DNA from: SYIM01 sp039800325
GTDB taxonomy: Bacteria; Pseudomonadota; Gammaproteobacteria; Burkholderiales; Burkholderiaceae_E
Direction: 5' to 3'
Assembly: GCA_039800325.1 (NCBI GenBank)
Contig: JBDLQY010000177.1
Coordinates: 85,769 to 149,768 of the forward strand
DNA length: 64,000 bases
Part shown: in pieces, positions 26,656 to 34,645 of the stretch
Layout: each line of letters starts with the position of its first letter
Numbering within the stretch: position 1 is the stretch's first letter
Translations under genes and position numbers: made by a program
Notes under the pieces: generated by a model
Seen by the model: only the letters and a program-made list of their open reading frames with translations
What the model was told of the DNA's origin: nothing
Databases searched by the model: none

Positions 26656-27936
26656 TCAGCGCGGCGCAAGCCCATCCATCAGCGACATTCGATACGCCCG
26701 CCAGGCGGGCAGAAGGCTGGCCAGTATGCCAGCCAGCAGAACGCCGCCCGCCATGATCCAGCCTTGCGCGTTGGGCCACCAGGCCTGAAGGTAAAGGCCG
26801 TAGTTGCTTTGCAGCCAGGCGCCGGTCAGACCGATGACGACTGCGCTGGTGACCAGCCCCAGCGTGATGCCCACTGCGGTGACGAGGGAGCCTTCCAGAA
26901 GCAGTAAACCCATGATAGCCCTTGGGCGGGCACCGACCGAGCGCAATATGGCCAGCTCGCGCCGGCGGGCATCCAGGCCAGTGAGCACCACCGCCACCAG
27001 AGCGCTGAGGCTTACGATGCCCATGAGGATCGACAGTGCCCGAAGGGCGCGCTCGGCCGTACTCACCAGCTGCCATAGCTCGCTCAGCGTAACGCCTGGA
27101 AGGACTGCGCTGAGGGGTTCGCCAGGGTTTTCGTGGATGCGGCGCTGAACCGAAAAAACCGCGGTGCGCTGTTTCAGCCCAACGAGTGCTGCGGTGACGG
27201 TTTGCGGCAGCGATGGGCTTGTCTGCGCTGGATCGCCTTGAGCCGGTTTTTGGCGCGCTGAGGGCAGTCGTACGCCGGCCGTCCAATCGCTGTGGATCGC
27301 CTGCATGGCGGCCAGGCTGATATGCACCGCCTGATCCACCGGGGTACCGGTGCGAGCCAGGATGCCAACCACGGTAAAGGGCGTATCCGAATGGTCAGCG
27401 CCTACGATGCGTCCATCGCCGTGAGCCAAAACGATTCGATGGCCCAGGGTGTACCCCAGTCTGTCGGCGACCTCGGCGCCCAGCACCGTCTCAAACACGC
27501 CCTCAAACACGCGCCCTGAACTCAACTTCAGACCTGGTTGTTCGTCAACGCGCAGGCGCACAAAGTAGTCGGTGTTGGTGGCCACCACCGGAAATCCGCG
27601 ATGCGAATCGCCCAGCGACAAGGGAACGACCCAGTCGACAGCAGGCATCATCTGTATGGCTTCAAGGCTGGTCATTCGAATGGCCGGTGTGGGCTGACCC
27701 AGCCGGAATACGGCGTGCAGCAGCAGGGGCAGTGCGCCCCCGCGAGCGCCAACCAGTAAATCAGCGCCCGTCGCTGCTCGCTCGAAATTGGCGCGCAAAT
27801 CGTGGCGGATGCGCTCGGTGCTCACCAAAAGAAGCGTGCTCAGCGCGATACTCAGCACAACGAGGGTTAGGGTAAAGCGGCGACTCCAGGCGCTTGCCAG
27901 GGCCAGCTTGATAAGCGGCGCGAGAGGCGTGTTCAT
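26656..27936 (-). CDS. FtsX-like ABC transporter permease
   Basis: Four-helix permease of the MacB/FtsX type: one N-terminal transmembrane helix (about residues 20-40), a large extracytoplasmic domain, and three C-terminal helices around residues 300-415, with the FtsX-domain segment RRRELAILRSVGARPRAIMGLLLLEG between the first and second. It overlaps the ATPase gene by four bases (ATGA), so it is the cognate permease. This class often moves substrates or forces across the periplasm rather than importing solutes. Confidence 0.9.
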   Translation of the reverse strand: MNTPLAPLIKLALASAWSRRFTLTLVVLSIALSTLLLVSTERIRHDLRANFERAATGADLLVGARGGALPLLLHAVFRLGQPTPAIRMTSLEAIQMMPAVDWVVPLSLGDSHRGFPVVATNTDYFVRLRVDEQPGLKLSSGRVFEGVFETVLGAEVADRLGYTLGHRIVLAHGDGRIVGADHSDTPFTVVGILARTGTPVDQAVHISLAAMQAIHSDWTAGVRLPSARQKPAQGDPAQTSPSLPQTVTAALVGLKQRTAVFSVQRRIHENPGEPLSAVLPGVTLSELWQLVSTAERALRALSILMGIVSLSALVAVVLTGLDARRRELAILRSVGARPRAIMGLLLLEGSLVTAVGITLGLVTSAVVIGLTGAWLQSNYGLYLQAWWPNAQGWIMAGGVLLAGILASLLPAWRAYRMSLMDGLAPR

Positions 27937-28691
27937 GCTGCTTGCGCCACCGCCAGACGGGGTAGCTGCAGATGGTGCTCGAAGTACCTTGCAAGCGCCC
28001 GGTCATGGCTGACCAGAATGAGGCTGCTGCGAGCCTGAGCGCAGCAGGTGTTCAGGGCGGTCATGAAGCGATCGCGCAGGTCTTCGTCCAGCGCCGAGGT
28101 TGGCTCATCAGCCAGAATGAGTTCAGGTGAACCGATGAGCGCCCTGGCCGCCGCTACGCGTTGCTGCTGACCGACTGAGAGCTGGCCGGCATTCTGATGC
28201 CACAGATTGCGCGGAACATCGAGCATCTCGAGCAGCTGGGCAGCTGCAGCCTGCAGGCTGGCGGCCTGGACTAGGGCCCGAGTGGCTCGAAGAGCCGAGA
28301 ATCGCGTCGGCAGCAGTACGTTATCGAGGGCGCTCAGCCAGTCGAGTAGATTGAACTGCTGAAAGATGAAACCGATGTGGTCGGCGCGCCACAGGTCGCG
28401 CTGAGCTGTGCTGAGCTCAGCCCAATTTTTGCCCAGCAGACTTATTTGTCCAGCCTGAGCCAGACGAACACCCGCCAACAGCGATAGCAGGGTACTTTTG
28501 CCACTGCCGCTGGGTCCACAGACCAGCAGGCGATCGCCGGCGTGCAGGGTGATGGGATCAAAGGAGATCTGCGTGACGCCTTGCCCGCTGAATGCAAAGC
28601 GCGTGGCCTGGGTCTGCAGTACGGGAACTGCTCCCCCATCCTGGGTGCCAGTGAGCGGGGCGTGCGCGTCAGTCACGGCCGAGATGAGCAC
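27933..28691 (-). CDS. ABC transporter ATP-binding protein
   Basis: ATPase of a MacB/LolD-like ABC transporter. Walker A GPSGSGKSTLL, Q-loop FIFQQFNLLDWL, signature LSVGQQQRVAAARAL and Walker B LILADEPTSALD are intact. Length 252 residues. The start is most likely a GTG at 28691, 15 bases downstream of the DUF2796 stop. The permease gene overlaps its stop. Confidence 0.92.
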   Translation of the reverse strand: MLISAVTDAHAPLTGTQDGGAVPVLQTQATRFAFSGQGVTQISFDPITLHAGDRLLVCGPSGSGKSTLLSLLAGVRLAQAGQISLLGKNWAELSTAQRDLWRADHIGFIFQQFNLLDWLSALDNVLLPTRFSALRATRALVQAASLQAAAAQLLEMLDVPRNLWHQNAGQLSVGQQQRVAAARALIGSPELILADEPTSALDEDLRDRFMTALNTCCAQARSSLILVSHDRALARYFEHHLQLPRLAVAQAA

Positions 28692-28706
28692 TGCATGGTT
28701 GGCCTC

Positions 28707-29282
28707 TCAGGGCCTGGCGTTAAGCCGCACAACCCGGTTAGCCCGGGTGAGCGTCTGCGCGCTTTGACCGCGAAGGTCGATCACCCGCGTCTGAATTCGA
28801 CGCAAGCGACTAAAAGCGTCAAAAAGCCCAAGCTCAAGCTGTGAGAGAGCAGCAGGCTGCTGGCACTGAAACTCAAAGCGTGCCTGCAGGTCGACATGTG
28901 CCTCGGCCGTTGTGGCCGTTGCAGTCTCGGTCATAACAGGGGGCAGTACGATTTTCGGGGCGAGCATCTCGCATTGCCCGGCACGATCAGGCCGAAGCAG
29001 GGTGCTCTGGCCCAGGCGTTCGACAGCCTGTGCGATCTGTGTGCGCTCGGCCTGTGTTCGGGGTGCTCTCTCGAAACCGACCAGGGCCTCCATGGGTGCC
29101 ACCAGTTCGAGCACCAAACTGTGGCCTTCAAGCATGACTTCCAGGCGAGCTTCGCCATGTACATGCGTATGGCCTGGCTTCCCCTGTGCGAGCGCGGTCC
29201 AAAGCAGACCCAGCACGATGAGGCTTAGCGCCACCATGTGGCTAGTGCGTTGAGCGAAACGGCGGAGTAGAGTGGCGGGCAT
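28707..29282 (-). CDS. DUF2796 (ZrgA-like) periplasmic metal-linked protein
   Basis: DUF2796 proteins include ZrgA of the zinc-regulated zrgABCDE locus described in Vibrio cholerae. A signal peptide ends near residue 34; the mature protein begins with a His-rich GHTHVHGEARLEV motif that can bind metal, and has the family's LELVAPMEALVGFER segment. It heads an operon with an ABC ATPase, an FtsX permease and DUF3299, the same partners as in zrg-type clusters, so a zinc or other divalent-metal role is likely but not proven. The control region with two dyads lies directly upstream. Confidence 0.82.
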   Translation of the reverse strand: MPATLLRRFAQRTSHMVALSLIVLGLLWTALAQGKPGHTHVHGEARLEVMLEGHSLVLELVAPMEALVGFERAPRTQAERTQIAQAVERLGQSTLLRPDRAGQCEMLAPKIVLPPVMTETATATTAEAHVDLQARFEFQCQQPAALSQLELGLFDAFSRLRRIQTRVIDLRGQSAQTLTRANRVVRLNARP

Positions 29283-29318
29283 CGGATCGTAGCGGGCTTG
29301 TGGCAGTCGATTGCGTCA

Positions 29319-29350
29319 GTGGCGATGATACATTGTCACGCTCCGACAAT
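29319..29350. promoter_or_regulatory. Overlapping dyads in the divergent DUF2796/FMN-enzyme control region
   Basis: GTGGCGATG-ATA-CATTGTCAC (29319-29339) is a 9-bp-arm inverted repeat with seven Watson-Crick pairs and two G-T positions. It overlaps ATTGTC-ACGCTCC-GACAAT (29332-29350), a perfect 6-bp-arm dyad. Both lie midway in the 118-bp gap between divergent genes, the usual place for an operator. The sequence does not clearly match the Zur consensus that I know, so the regulator is open. Confidence 0.5.
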
Positions 29351-29400
29351 ATCGCTGTAGCCAGGGGTGTTTTTTCGGGCGATTCAGACGGAGAACAGGT

Positions 29401-31011
29401 ATGGCGAATCTGCAGCGTTTCTGGGCGCTTGGTCTGGCCGGTGTATTGACGGTTTTGGCGGCGGGCGCAGCCGGGGTCGGCTGGTTGCACTGGGTCTGGT
29501 GGATAGTGTTTGCGCTGCTGGCGGGCCTGGGTTTGCACGATGTGCTTCAGCCGCGGCATGCAATCCTGCGCAACTACCCCATCGTCGGTCATTTCCGTTT
29601 TCTGTTCGAGTCGATTCGACCCGAAATTCGGCAGTACTTCATCGAGTCTGATACCGAGCGAGTACCGTTTTCGCGTGAGCAGCGGGCCATCGTCTATCAG
29701 AGAGCTAAGGGGGCGCTCGATAAACGCCCCTTTGGCAGTCGTAACGATGTCTATGTCGATGGATTTGAGTGGATCAATCACTCAGTCAGCCCCAGTCAGA
29801 TCGCCTCGCATGACTTTCGCGTGCAGGTGGGTCCGCAGTGCGCGCAGCCCTACAGCGCGTCGGTGTTCAATATCTCAGCCATGAGCTTCGGATCCCTGTC
29901 GGCCAACGCTGTTCTGGCGCTCAATCAGGGCGCTCGTCTGGGTGGCTTTGCGCACGACACCGGAGAGGGTTCAATTTCGCGCTATCACCGCGAGCCTGGC
30001 GGTGATCTGATCTGGGAACTGGGCTCAGGGTACTTCGGTGCTCGAAATCCCGATGGCAGTTTTTCAGCGCAACGCTTTGCCGAGAATGCAAACACGCCAC
30101 AGGTCAAGATGGTCGAACTCAAGCTGTCGCAGGGCGCCAAGCCAGGGCATGGCGGGGTTTTGCCTGCGCCCAAGGTGACGCTTGAGATCGCTGAAGCACG
30201 GGGTGTAGAGCCCTGGAAGACAGTCGAGTCGCCTGCTACCCATTCGGCGTTTTCAACACCCGTCGAGATGCTGGCCTTTATTGCTCAAATGCGCGCGCTT
30301 TCCGGTGGCAAGCCCGCCGGGTTCAAGCTGGCTATCGGGCATCCCTGGGAGTTTTTTGCCATCGTCAAAGCCATGCTCGAGACGGGAATTACGCCCGATT
30401 TCATTGTCGTTGATGGCAAAGAAGGCGGCACCGGTGCTGCGCCGGTCGAATTCATGGACAGAGCAGGGATGCCCATGCACGACGGGTTGCTGTTCGTGCA
30501 TAACACCCTGGTGGCTGCGGGTTTGCGTGATCGCATTCGATTGGGCGCGGCCGGTAAGATCATCACCGCCTTCGACATTGCGCGTGCCCTGGCCCTGGGG
30601 GCCGACTGGTGTAATGCGGCGCGTGGCTTCATGTTCGCGCTGGGCTGTATCCAGTCCATGAGCTGTCATACCGACCGCTGCCCCACGGGCGTTGCCACGC
30701 AGGACAGGCTGCGCAGTCGCGCGCTGGTGGTACCTGACAAGGCGCAGCGCGTGTTTCAGTTTCATCGCAACACACTAGAGGCCTTGCGTGAGCTGCTGCA
30801 GTCGGCAGGCCTGGCCCATCCTGCGCAGCTGCGACCGCATCACATCATGCATCGCGTCAGCCGTGACGATGTGCGTCCGCTCTCAGAGGTTTATCGATTT
30901 CTCGCACCGGGCGCACTGCTGCAGTCGGGGGGTGCACAGGCCTGTGGATCGCCCTGGTCGGCGTGGTGGGAGCGTTCGAGGTCCGATAGTTTCAGACCTG
31001 CACGCCTTTAG
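29401..31011 (+). CDS. Membrane-anchored FMN-binding glutamate-synthase-like protein
   Basis: Stand-alone homologue of the FMN domain of glutamate synthase large subunit (GltB), used in nature for varied amine or amino-acid oxidations. Two hydrophobic helices occupy residues about 8-48, followed by the synthase barrel: GDLIWELGSGYFGARN, KPGHGG, FIVVDGKEGGTGAAP and a cysteine-rich CIQSMSCHTDRCPTG segment. No amidotransferase domain or GltD partner is present, so the true substrate is unknown. Good site GGAGAA upstream. Ends six bases before the convergent lysE-like gene. Confidence 0.87.
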   Translation: MANLQRFWALGLAGVLTVLAAGAAGVGWLHWVWWIVFALLAGLGLHDVLQPRHAILRNYPIVGHFRFLFESIRPEIRQYFIESDTERVPFSREQRAIVYQRAKGALDKRPFGSRNDVYVDGFEWINHSVSPSQIASHDFRVQVGPQCAQPYSASVFNISAMSFGSLSANAVLALNQGARLGGFAHDTGEGSISRYHREPGGDLIWELGSGYFGARNPDGSFSAQRFAENANTPQVKMVELKLSQGAKPGHGGVLPAPKVTLEIAEARGVEPWKTVESPATHSAFSTPVEMLAFIAQMRALSGGKPAGFKLAIGHPWEFFAIVKAMLETGITPDFIVVDGKEGGTGAAPVEFMDRAGMPMHDGLLFVHNTLVAAGLRDRIRLGAAGKIITAFDIARALALGADWCNAARGFMFALGCIQSMSCHTDRCPTGVATQDRLRSRALVVPDKAQRVFQFHRNTLEALRELLQSAGLAHPAQLRPHHIMHRVSRDDVRPLSEVYRFLAPGALLQSGGAQACGSPWSAWWERSRSDSFRPARL

Positions 31012-31016
31012 CGCGA

Positions 31017-31628
31017 TTACTTCAGCGGCAGGGCCACGCCGATAGCAATGAAGATAAGCGCGCAGCTTCGGTTGAACAGGTGGCCGCTATGTTCGAGCCA
31101 GGGGCGCAGGCGGTGGGCGAGCGCTGCGATCAGCATCTCGGTGGCGAATTCAATTGCGACAAAGGTGCCGGCCATCATTACAAACTGCGCGGGTAGCGCC
31201 GCAGTCGGGTCAATGAACTGTGGCAGGAAGGCCGCGAAAAACAGCAGCGCCTTCGGATTGGTCAGTGCCGTCAGCAGGCCCTGCCGGAAGCGCGACCCAA
31301 CTGAACTCATGTCGAGCGACTGCGCATCGCTGGGTCTACCAGGGGGCGGCGCATTCCAAAGCTGCAGCCCCAGCCAGACCAGATAGGCTCCACCCAGCCA
31401 GCGCAGGGCGGATAGAGCACCCGGATTGGCTTGCAGCAGTGCGCCAATACCGAACAGGGATAATCCAATCAGCACCGCGAACCCCAGCGTGCCGCCTATG
31501 ACGGTTGCGACTGTGGCCCGGGCGCCATACAGGACGCCGTGAGTGAGCGCCAAAAGCCCATTGGGGCCTGGCGACAGCGACAGCCCCACCGCCGCAATTA
31601 GATAGACCAGCCAAGCCTCAAGTGACAC
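31017..31628 (-). CDS. LysE/RhtB-family exporter
   Basis: Small inner-membrane exporter of amino acids or related metabolites. The family opening SLSPGPNGLLALTHGV and the GGTLGF segment are seen, with about six hydrophobic helices in 203 residues. Start is a GTG at 31628, nine bases downstream of the tctA stop, so it may be read with the tctCBA operon; no strong ribosome site is visible. Substrate unknown. Confidence 0.88.
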   Translation of the reverse strand: MSLEAWLVYLIAAVGLSLSPGPNGLLALTHGVLYGARATVATVIGGTLGFAVLIGLSLFGIGALLQANPGALSALRWLGGAYLVWLGLQLWNAPPPGRPSDAQSLDMSSVGSRFRQGLLTALTNPKALLFFAAFLPQFIDPTAALPAQFVMMAGTFVAIEFATEMLIAALAHRLRPWLEHSGHLFNRSCALIFIAIGVALPLK

Positions 31629-31637
31629 GTCAAGACA

Positions 31638-33131
31638 CTACCGAGGCCGTGCGCGCCACCGCCTGAGCAGCCAGGGGGATAGGAGCAGCAGCAAGGCGAT
31701 GGCCAGAATGGTGGCGGATATGGGACGCGTGATGAAGGTGGCATAACTGCCCATGCTGATGGTGAGCGCCTGCCGCAGGGATTGCTCAGCCATGGGTCCA
31801 AGGATGAGGCCGATGATCATGGGCGCGACTGGAAAGTCGAATCGCCGGCAGATAAATCCCAGCAGACCGAAGGCAAACAGCAGCAGCAGGTCGAAGGCCG
31901 AGTTACTGGCGCCAAAAACGCCGGCCGCTGAGATCACGATGATGCCAGCATAAAGCCAGGGCGGCGGGATACGCAGCAGTCGAACCCACAGGCCCACCAG
32001 CGGCAGATTGAGGACGAGCAGGATCACGTTACCAATGTATAAGCTTGCGATCAGGGTCCAGACCAGGGCCCCCTGCTGCGTAAATAGCGTGGGGCCGGTT
32101 TGTATGCCGTAAGACTCGAAGGCGGACAAAATGATGGCGGCGGTGGCCGACGTGGGAATACCCAGCGTTAGCAGGGGCATCAGTACACCTGCCGCTGCTG
32201 CGTTATTGGCGGCTTCCGGGCCCGCTACCCCCTCGATGGCACCGTGGCCGAATTCCTCGGGATGTTTAGAGAGTTTTCTTTCGGTGTAGTAGCTCAGCAG
32301 CGTTGGTAGTTCGGCGCCACCTGCAGGCATGGCACCGATCGGGAAACCGAGCAGGCTTCCTCTTAGCCAGGGTTTCCATGACCGACGCAGATCGTCGCGG
32401 CTGAGCATCAGCCGGTCAGTGACGCGATGGGTCTGCGTATTCTGGGCCTCGCGTCCCTGCCAGGCCAGAAACAAAGCCTCACCGACGGCGAACAGACCCA
32501 CCGCTGCGATGGTGACCTCAATGCCATCGAGTAGTTCAACCTGTCCGAGCGTGAATCGCGGCTGTCCCGTTTGTAAATCGATGCCGACCAGGCCAAATAA
32601 AAGGCCGGCAGCCAGGCTGACCAGTCCGCGCAAGACAGAATTACCCAGTACTGCGGTCACCGCCACCAATGCAAGAACCATCAGGCTGAAGTATTCGGCG
32701 GGGCCAAAGGCCAGTGCAGCCTCGACCACCCAGGGCGAGATGAAGGTCAGGGCGAGCGTGCCTATAGTACCGGCCACAAAGCTGCCGATGGCTGCGGTGG
32801 CCAGTGCGGCGCCAGCGCGTCCCCGGCGGGCCATTTTGTTGCCTTCGAGCGCGGTAACTACAGTGGCGGATTCGCCCGGCGTATTGAGCAGGATAGACGT
32901 GGTTGAGCCGCCATACATGGCGCCGTAATAGATGCCTGCGAAGAGCACAAACATGCCGACTGCAGGCGCCTTGAAGGTGAGCGGCAGCAGCAGCGCAATC
33001 GTCAGCGCAGGACCGATTCCCGGCAGCACGCCTACCAGTGTGCCGACCAGGCAGCCTGCAAAGCCGTACAGCAGATTGATAGGCTGAAGCGCCGTGGCGA
33101 AGCCCTGCAGCAGGGACTCAAAGGCGCTCAT
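31638..33131 (-). CDS. tctA: TctA, tripartite tricarboxylate transporter large permease
   Basis: Large membrane subunit of a Tct-type solute uptake system. The conserved opening GTLVGVLPGIGPALTIALLLP and YGGSTTSILLNTPGE are present, with about twelve hydrophobic segments in 497 residues. The ATG at 33131 overlaps the tctB stop by four bases; the open frame further upstream is within tctB and is not used. Confidence 0.94.
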   Translation of the reverse strand: MSAFESLLQGFATALQPINLLYGFAGCLVGTLVGVLPGIGPALTIALLLPLTFKAPAVGMFVLFAGIYYGAMYGGSTTSILLNTPGESATVVTALEGNKMARRGRAGAALATAAIGSFVAGTIGTLALTFISPWVVEAALAFGPAEYFSLMVLALVAVTAVLGNSVLRGLVSLAAGLLFGLVGIDLQTGQPRFTLGQVELLDGIEVTIAAVGLFAVGEALFLAWQGREAQNTQTHRVTDRLMLSRDDLRRSWKPWLRGSLLGFPIGAMPAGGAELPTLLSYYTERKLSKHPEEFGHGAIEGVAGPEAANNAAAAGVLMPLLTLGIPTSATAAIILSAFESYGIQTGPTLFTQQGALVWTLIASLYIGNVILLVLNLPLVGLWVRLLRIPPPWLYAGIIVISAAGVFGASNSAFDLLLLFAFGLLGFICRRFDFPVAPMIIGLILGPMAEQSLRQALTISMGSYATFITRPISATILAIALLLLLSPWLLRRWRARPR

Positions 33132-33604
33132 GTGCCGGGCCTGCCAAGTCCGACGACGGCTGGTCCCAGGTCGACTCCGAGCAGCAACGAAAACAGCGAC
33201 CAGAATACGACCGCGATGGCTGTGCAACCCGCCAGCGAACGTAGGTTGATGGGTTGATCGAAGGCGCGTGCAACTCCAAGAGCACCCAGAGTTGCCGCGA
33301 CGCAGAATCCAGCTAGCTTGATGAGGAGTGCGAACACCAGGCATCCGCCGATAAACCAGCTGAGTCTGCGGTTAGCGCCCGCCAGGGGTTTGGTCTGAGG
33401 GTCGAGTGCGGCATCAGGCGCCTGTTGCCGCCAGGCGCTGAGCGCATAGAGCAGCGCGACCGCGATGAGAAGGGCACTGATGGCGGCTGGAACCGTAGAG
33501 GCGCCGACTTCGGCGTACATAGGGGACGCCGGAATAAGCACCACCAGCCAGGCAGCCAGAAGACCAGCCGCCACCAGAAGCACGCCGACAAGCCGGGCGT
33601 ACAT
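33128..33604 (-). CDS. tctB: TctB, tripartite tricarboxylate transporter small permease
   Basis: Small four-helix membrane subunit of the Tct transporter, 158 residues, with hydrophobic segments near residues 5-27, 40-57, 82-105 and 120-145. The family is poorly conserved in sequence; size, topology and placement between tctC and tctA decide the call. ATGA overlap with tctA. Confidence 0.88.
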   Translation of the reverse strand: MYARLVGVLLVAAGLLAAWLVVLIPASPMYAEVGASTVPAAISALLIAVALLYALSAWRQQAPDAALDPQTKPLAGANRRLSWFIGGCLVFALLIKLAGFCVAATLGALGVARAFDQPINLRSLAGCTAIAVVFWSLFSLLLGVDLGPAVVGLGRPGT

Positions 33605-33623
33605 GGCCGCACTTACCCTAGGC

Positions 33624-34604
33624 TCAGGCCAGACCCAGATCCTTCAGGACTTCGTCAGCCTCGCGAATGCTCTTGGCGATTTCCTGTTCGAACGCGGCGC
33701 CGACCAGAAAGACGTCTGTCCATTTGCGTTTTTCGAGCGTCTCCTTCCAGCCCGCCGAAGCGTGAATCTGCGTGAGCAACTCCTGCAGCTTGGCGCGCTG
33801 TTCGGCGGAGATTCCCGGGGCACCAAAGACGCCACGCCAGTTAGCCGCCGTGACATTGATGCCTAATTCGAGCAGGGTGGGTACGTTGACGCCCGGAATG
33901 CGCTTACTGCCAGAAACAGCCAGGGCCTTCATGCGGCCCGATTCGATGTGCTCCTGAAATTCAGAGTAACCCGAGATGCCGGCGGTGACCTGACCACCCA
34001 GAATGGCCGCGTTGGCTGGACCGCCACCGGCGAAGGCAACATAAGCCGCCTCGCGTGCGCTACGACCGAGGGCCTTGATGACCAGGCCCAGCAGCTGATG
34101 GTCGGTACCGCCGGCTGAGCCACCCGCCACTGAGACCGCCTTGGGGTTAGCTTTGATGGCGGCCGCGAGGTCGTTCCAGTTCTGGATCTTGCCGCTGGCG
34201 GGAACCACGATGACGCCAGCCTCTTCGGTAAGACGGGCCAGGGGCACCACGTCTTTCATGGTGACCGGGCTCTTGTTGGTGATGGCGGCGCCCACCATGA
34301 CCGAGCCACCGACCATCAGGGCGTTGCCTTGTCCCTTTTTCTGATTGACGAAGCGTGGCAGGCCCACCATGCCACCGGCACCGCCTACGTTTTCAAATTG
34401 AAAGCTGCCGACCAGACCGGCAGCTTTAGCAGCCGCCTCGAGCGCACGTGCGGTGCCATCCCAGCCACCGCCTGGTGCTGCGGGGACAAACATATTGATG
34501 CTGTCGAACAGGGCCTTGGCCTGAGCAAATGCGGAGGCGGGAAGTGCAGCATAAGCGCCGCCTGCAGCGGCGGCGGCGAGAAATTCACGACGTTGCGTTC
34601 TCAC
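33624..34604 (-). CDS. tctC: TctC-type periplasmic solute-binding protein
   Basis: Bug/TctC receptor that captures a carboxylate for TctAB. The N-terminus is a twin-arginine-type signal (RREFLAAAAAGGAYAAL) cut near ASAFAQA. The family features MFVPAAPGGGWDGTAR (first binding loop) and VAGGSAGGTDHQ (second loop) are clear. Start is a GTG at 34604 with AAGGAGA five bases upstream. It is first in tctCBA; no TctDE two-component regulator is nearby. Ligand not predictable. Confidence 0.93.
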   Translation of the reverse strand: MRTQRREFLAAAAAGGAYAALPASAFAQAKALFDSINMFVPAAPGGGWDGTARALEAAAKAAGLVGSFQFENVGGAGGMVGLPRFVNQKKGQGNALMVGGSVMVGAAITNKSPVTMKDVVPLARLTEEAGVIVVPASGKIQNWNDLAAAIKANPKAVSVAGGSAGGTDHQLLGLVIKALGRSAREAAYVAFAGGGPANAAILGGQVTAGISGYSEFQEHIESGRMKALAVSGSKRIPGVNVPTLLELGINVTAANWRGVFGAPGISAEQRAKLQELLTQIHASAGWKETLEKRKWTDVFLVGAAFEQEIAKSIREADEVLKDLGLA

Positions 34605-34645
34605 GGGGGTCTCCTTGGATGGTCAATGACTGTAAGGCCGACATG

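Noticed and set aside
25952..27286. Long minus-strand open frame extending the DUF3299 gene upstream
   Set aside because: The extension lies within the FtsX permease gene and has no family similarity; the signal peptide marks the true start near 26584-26614.
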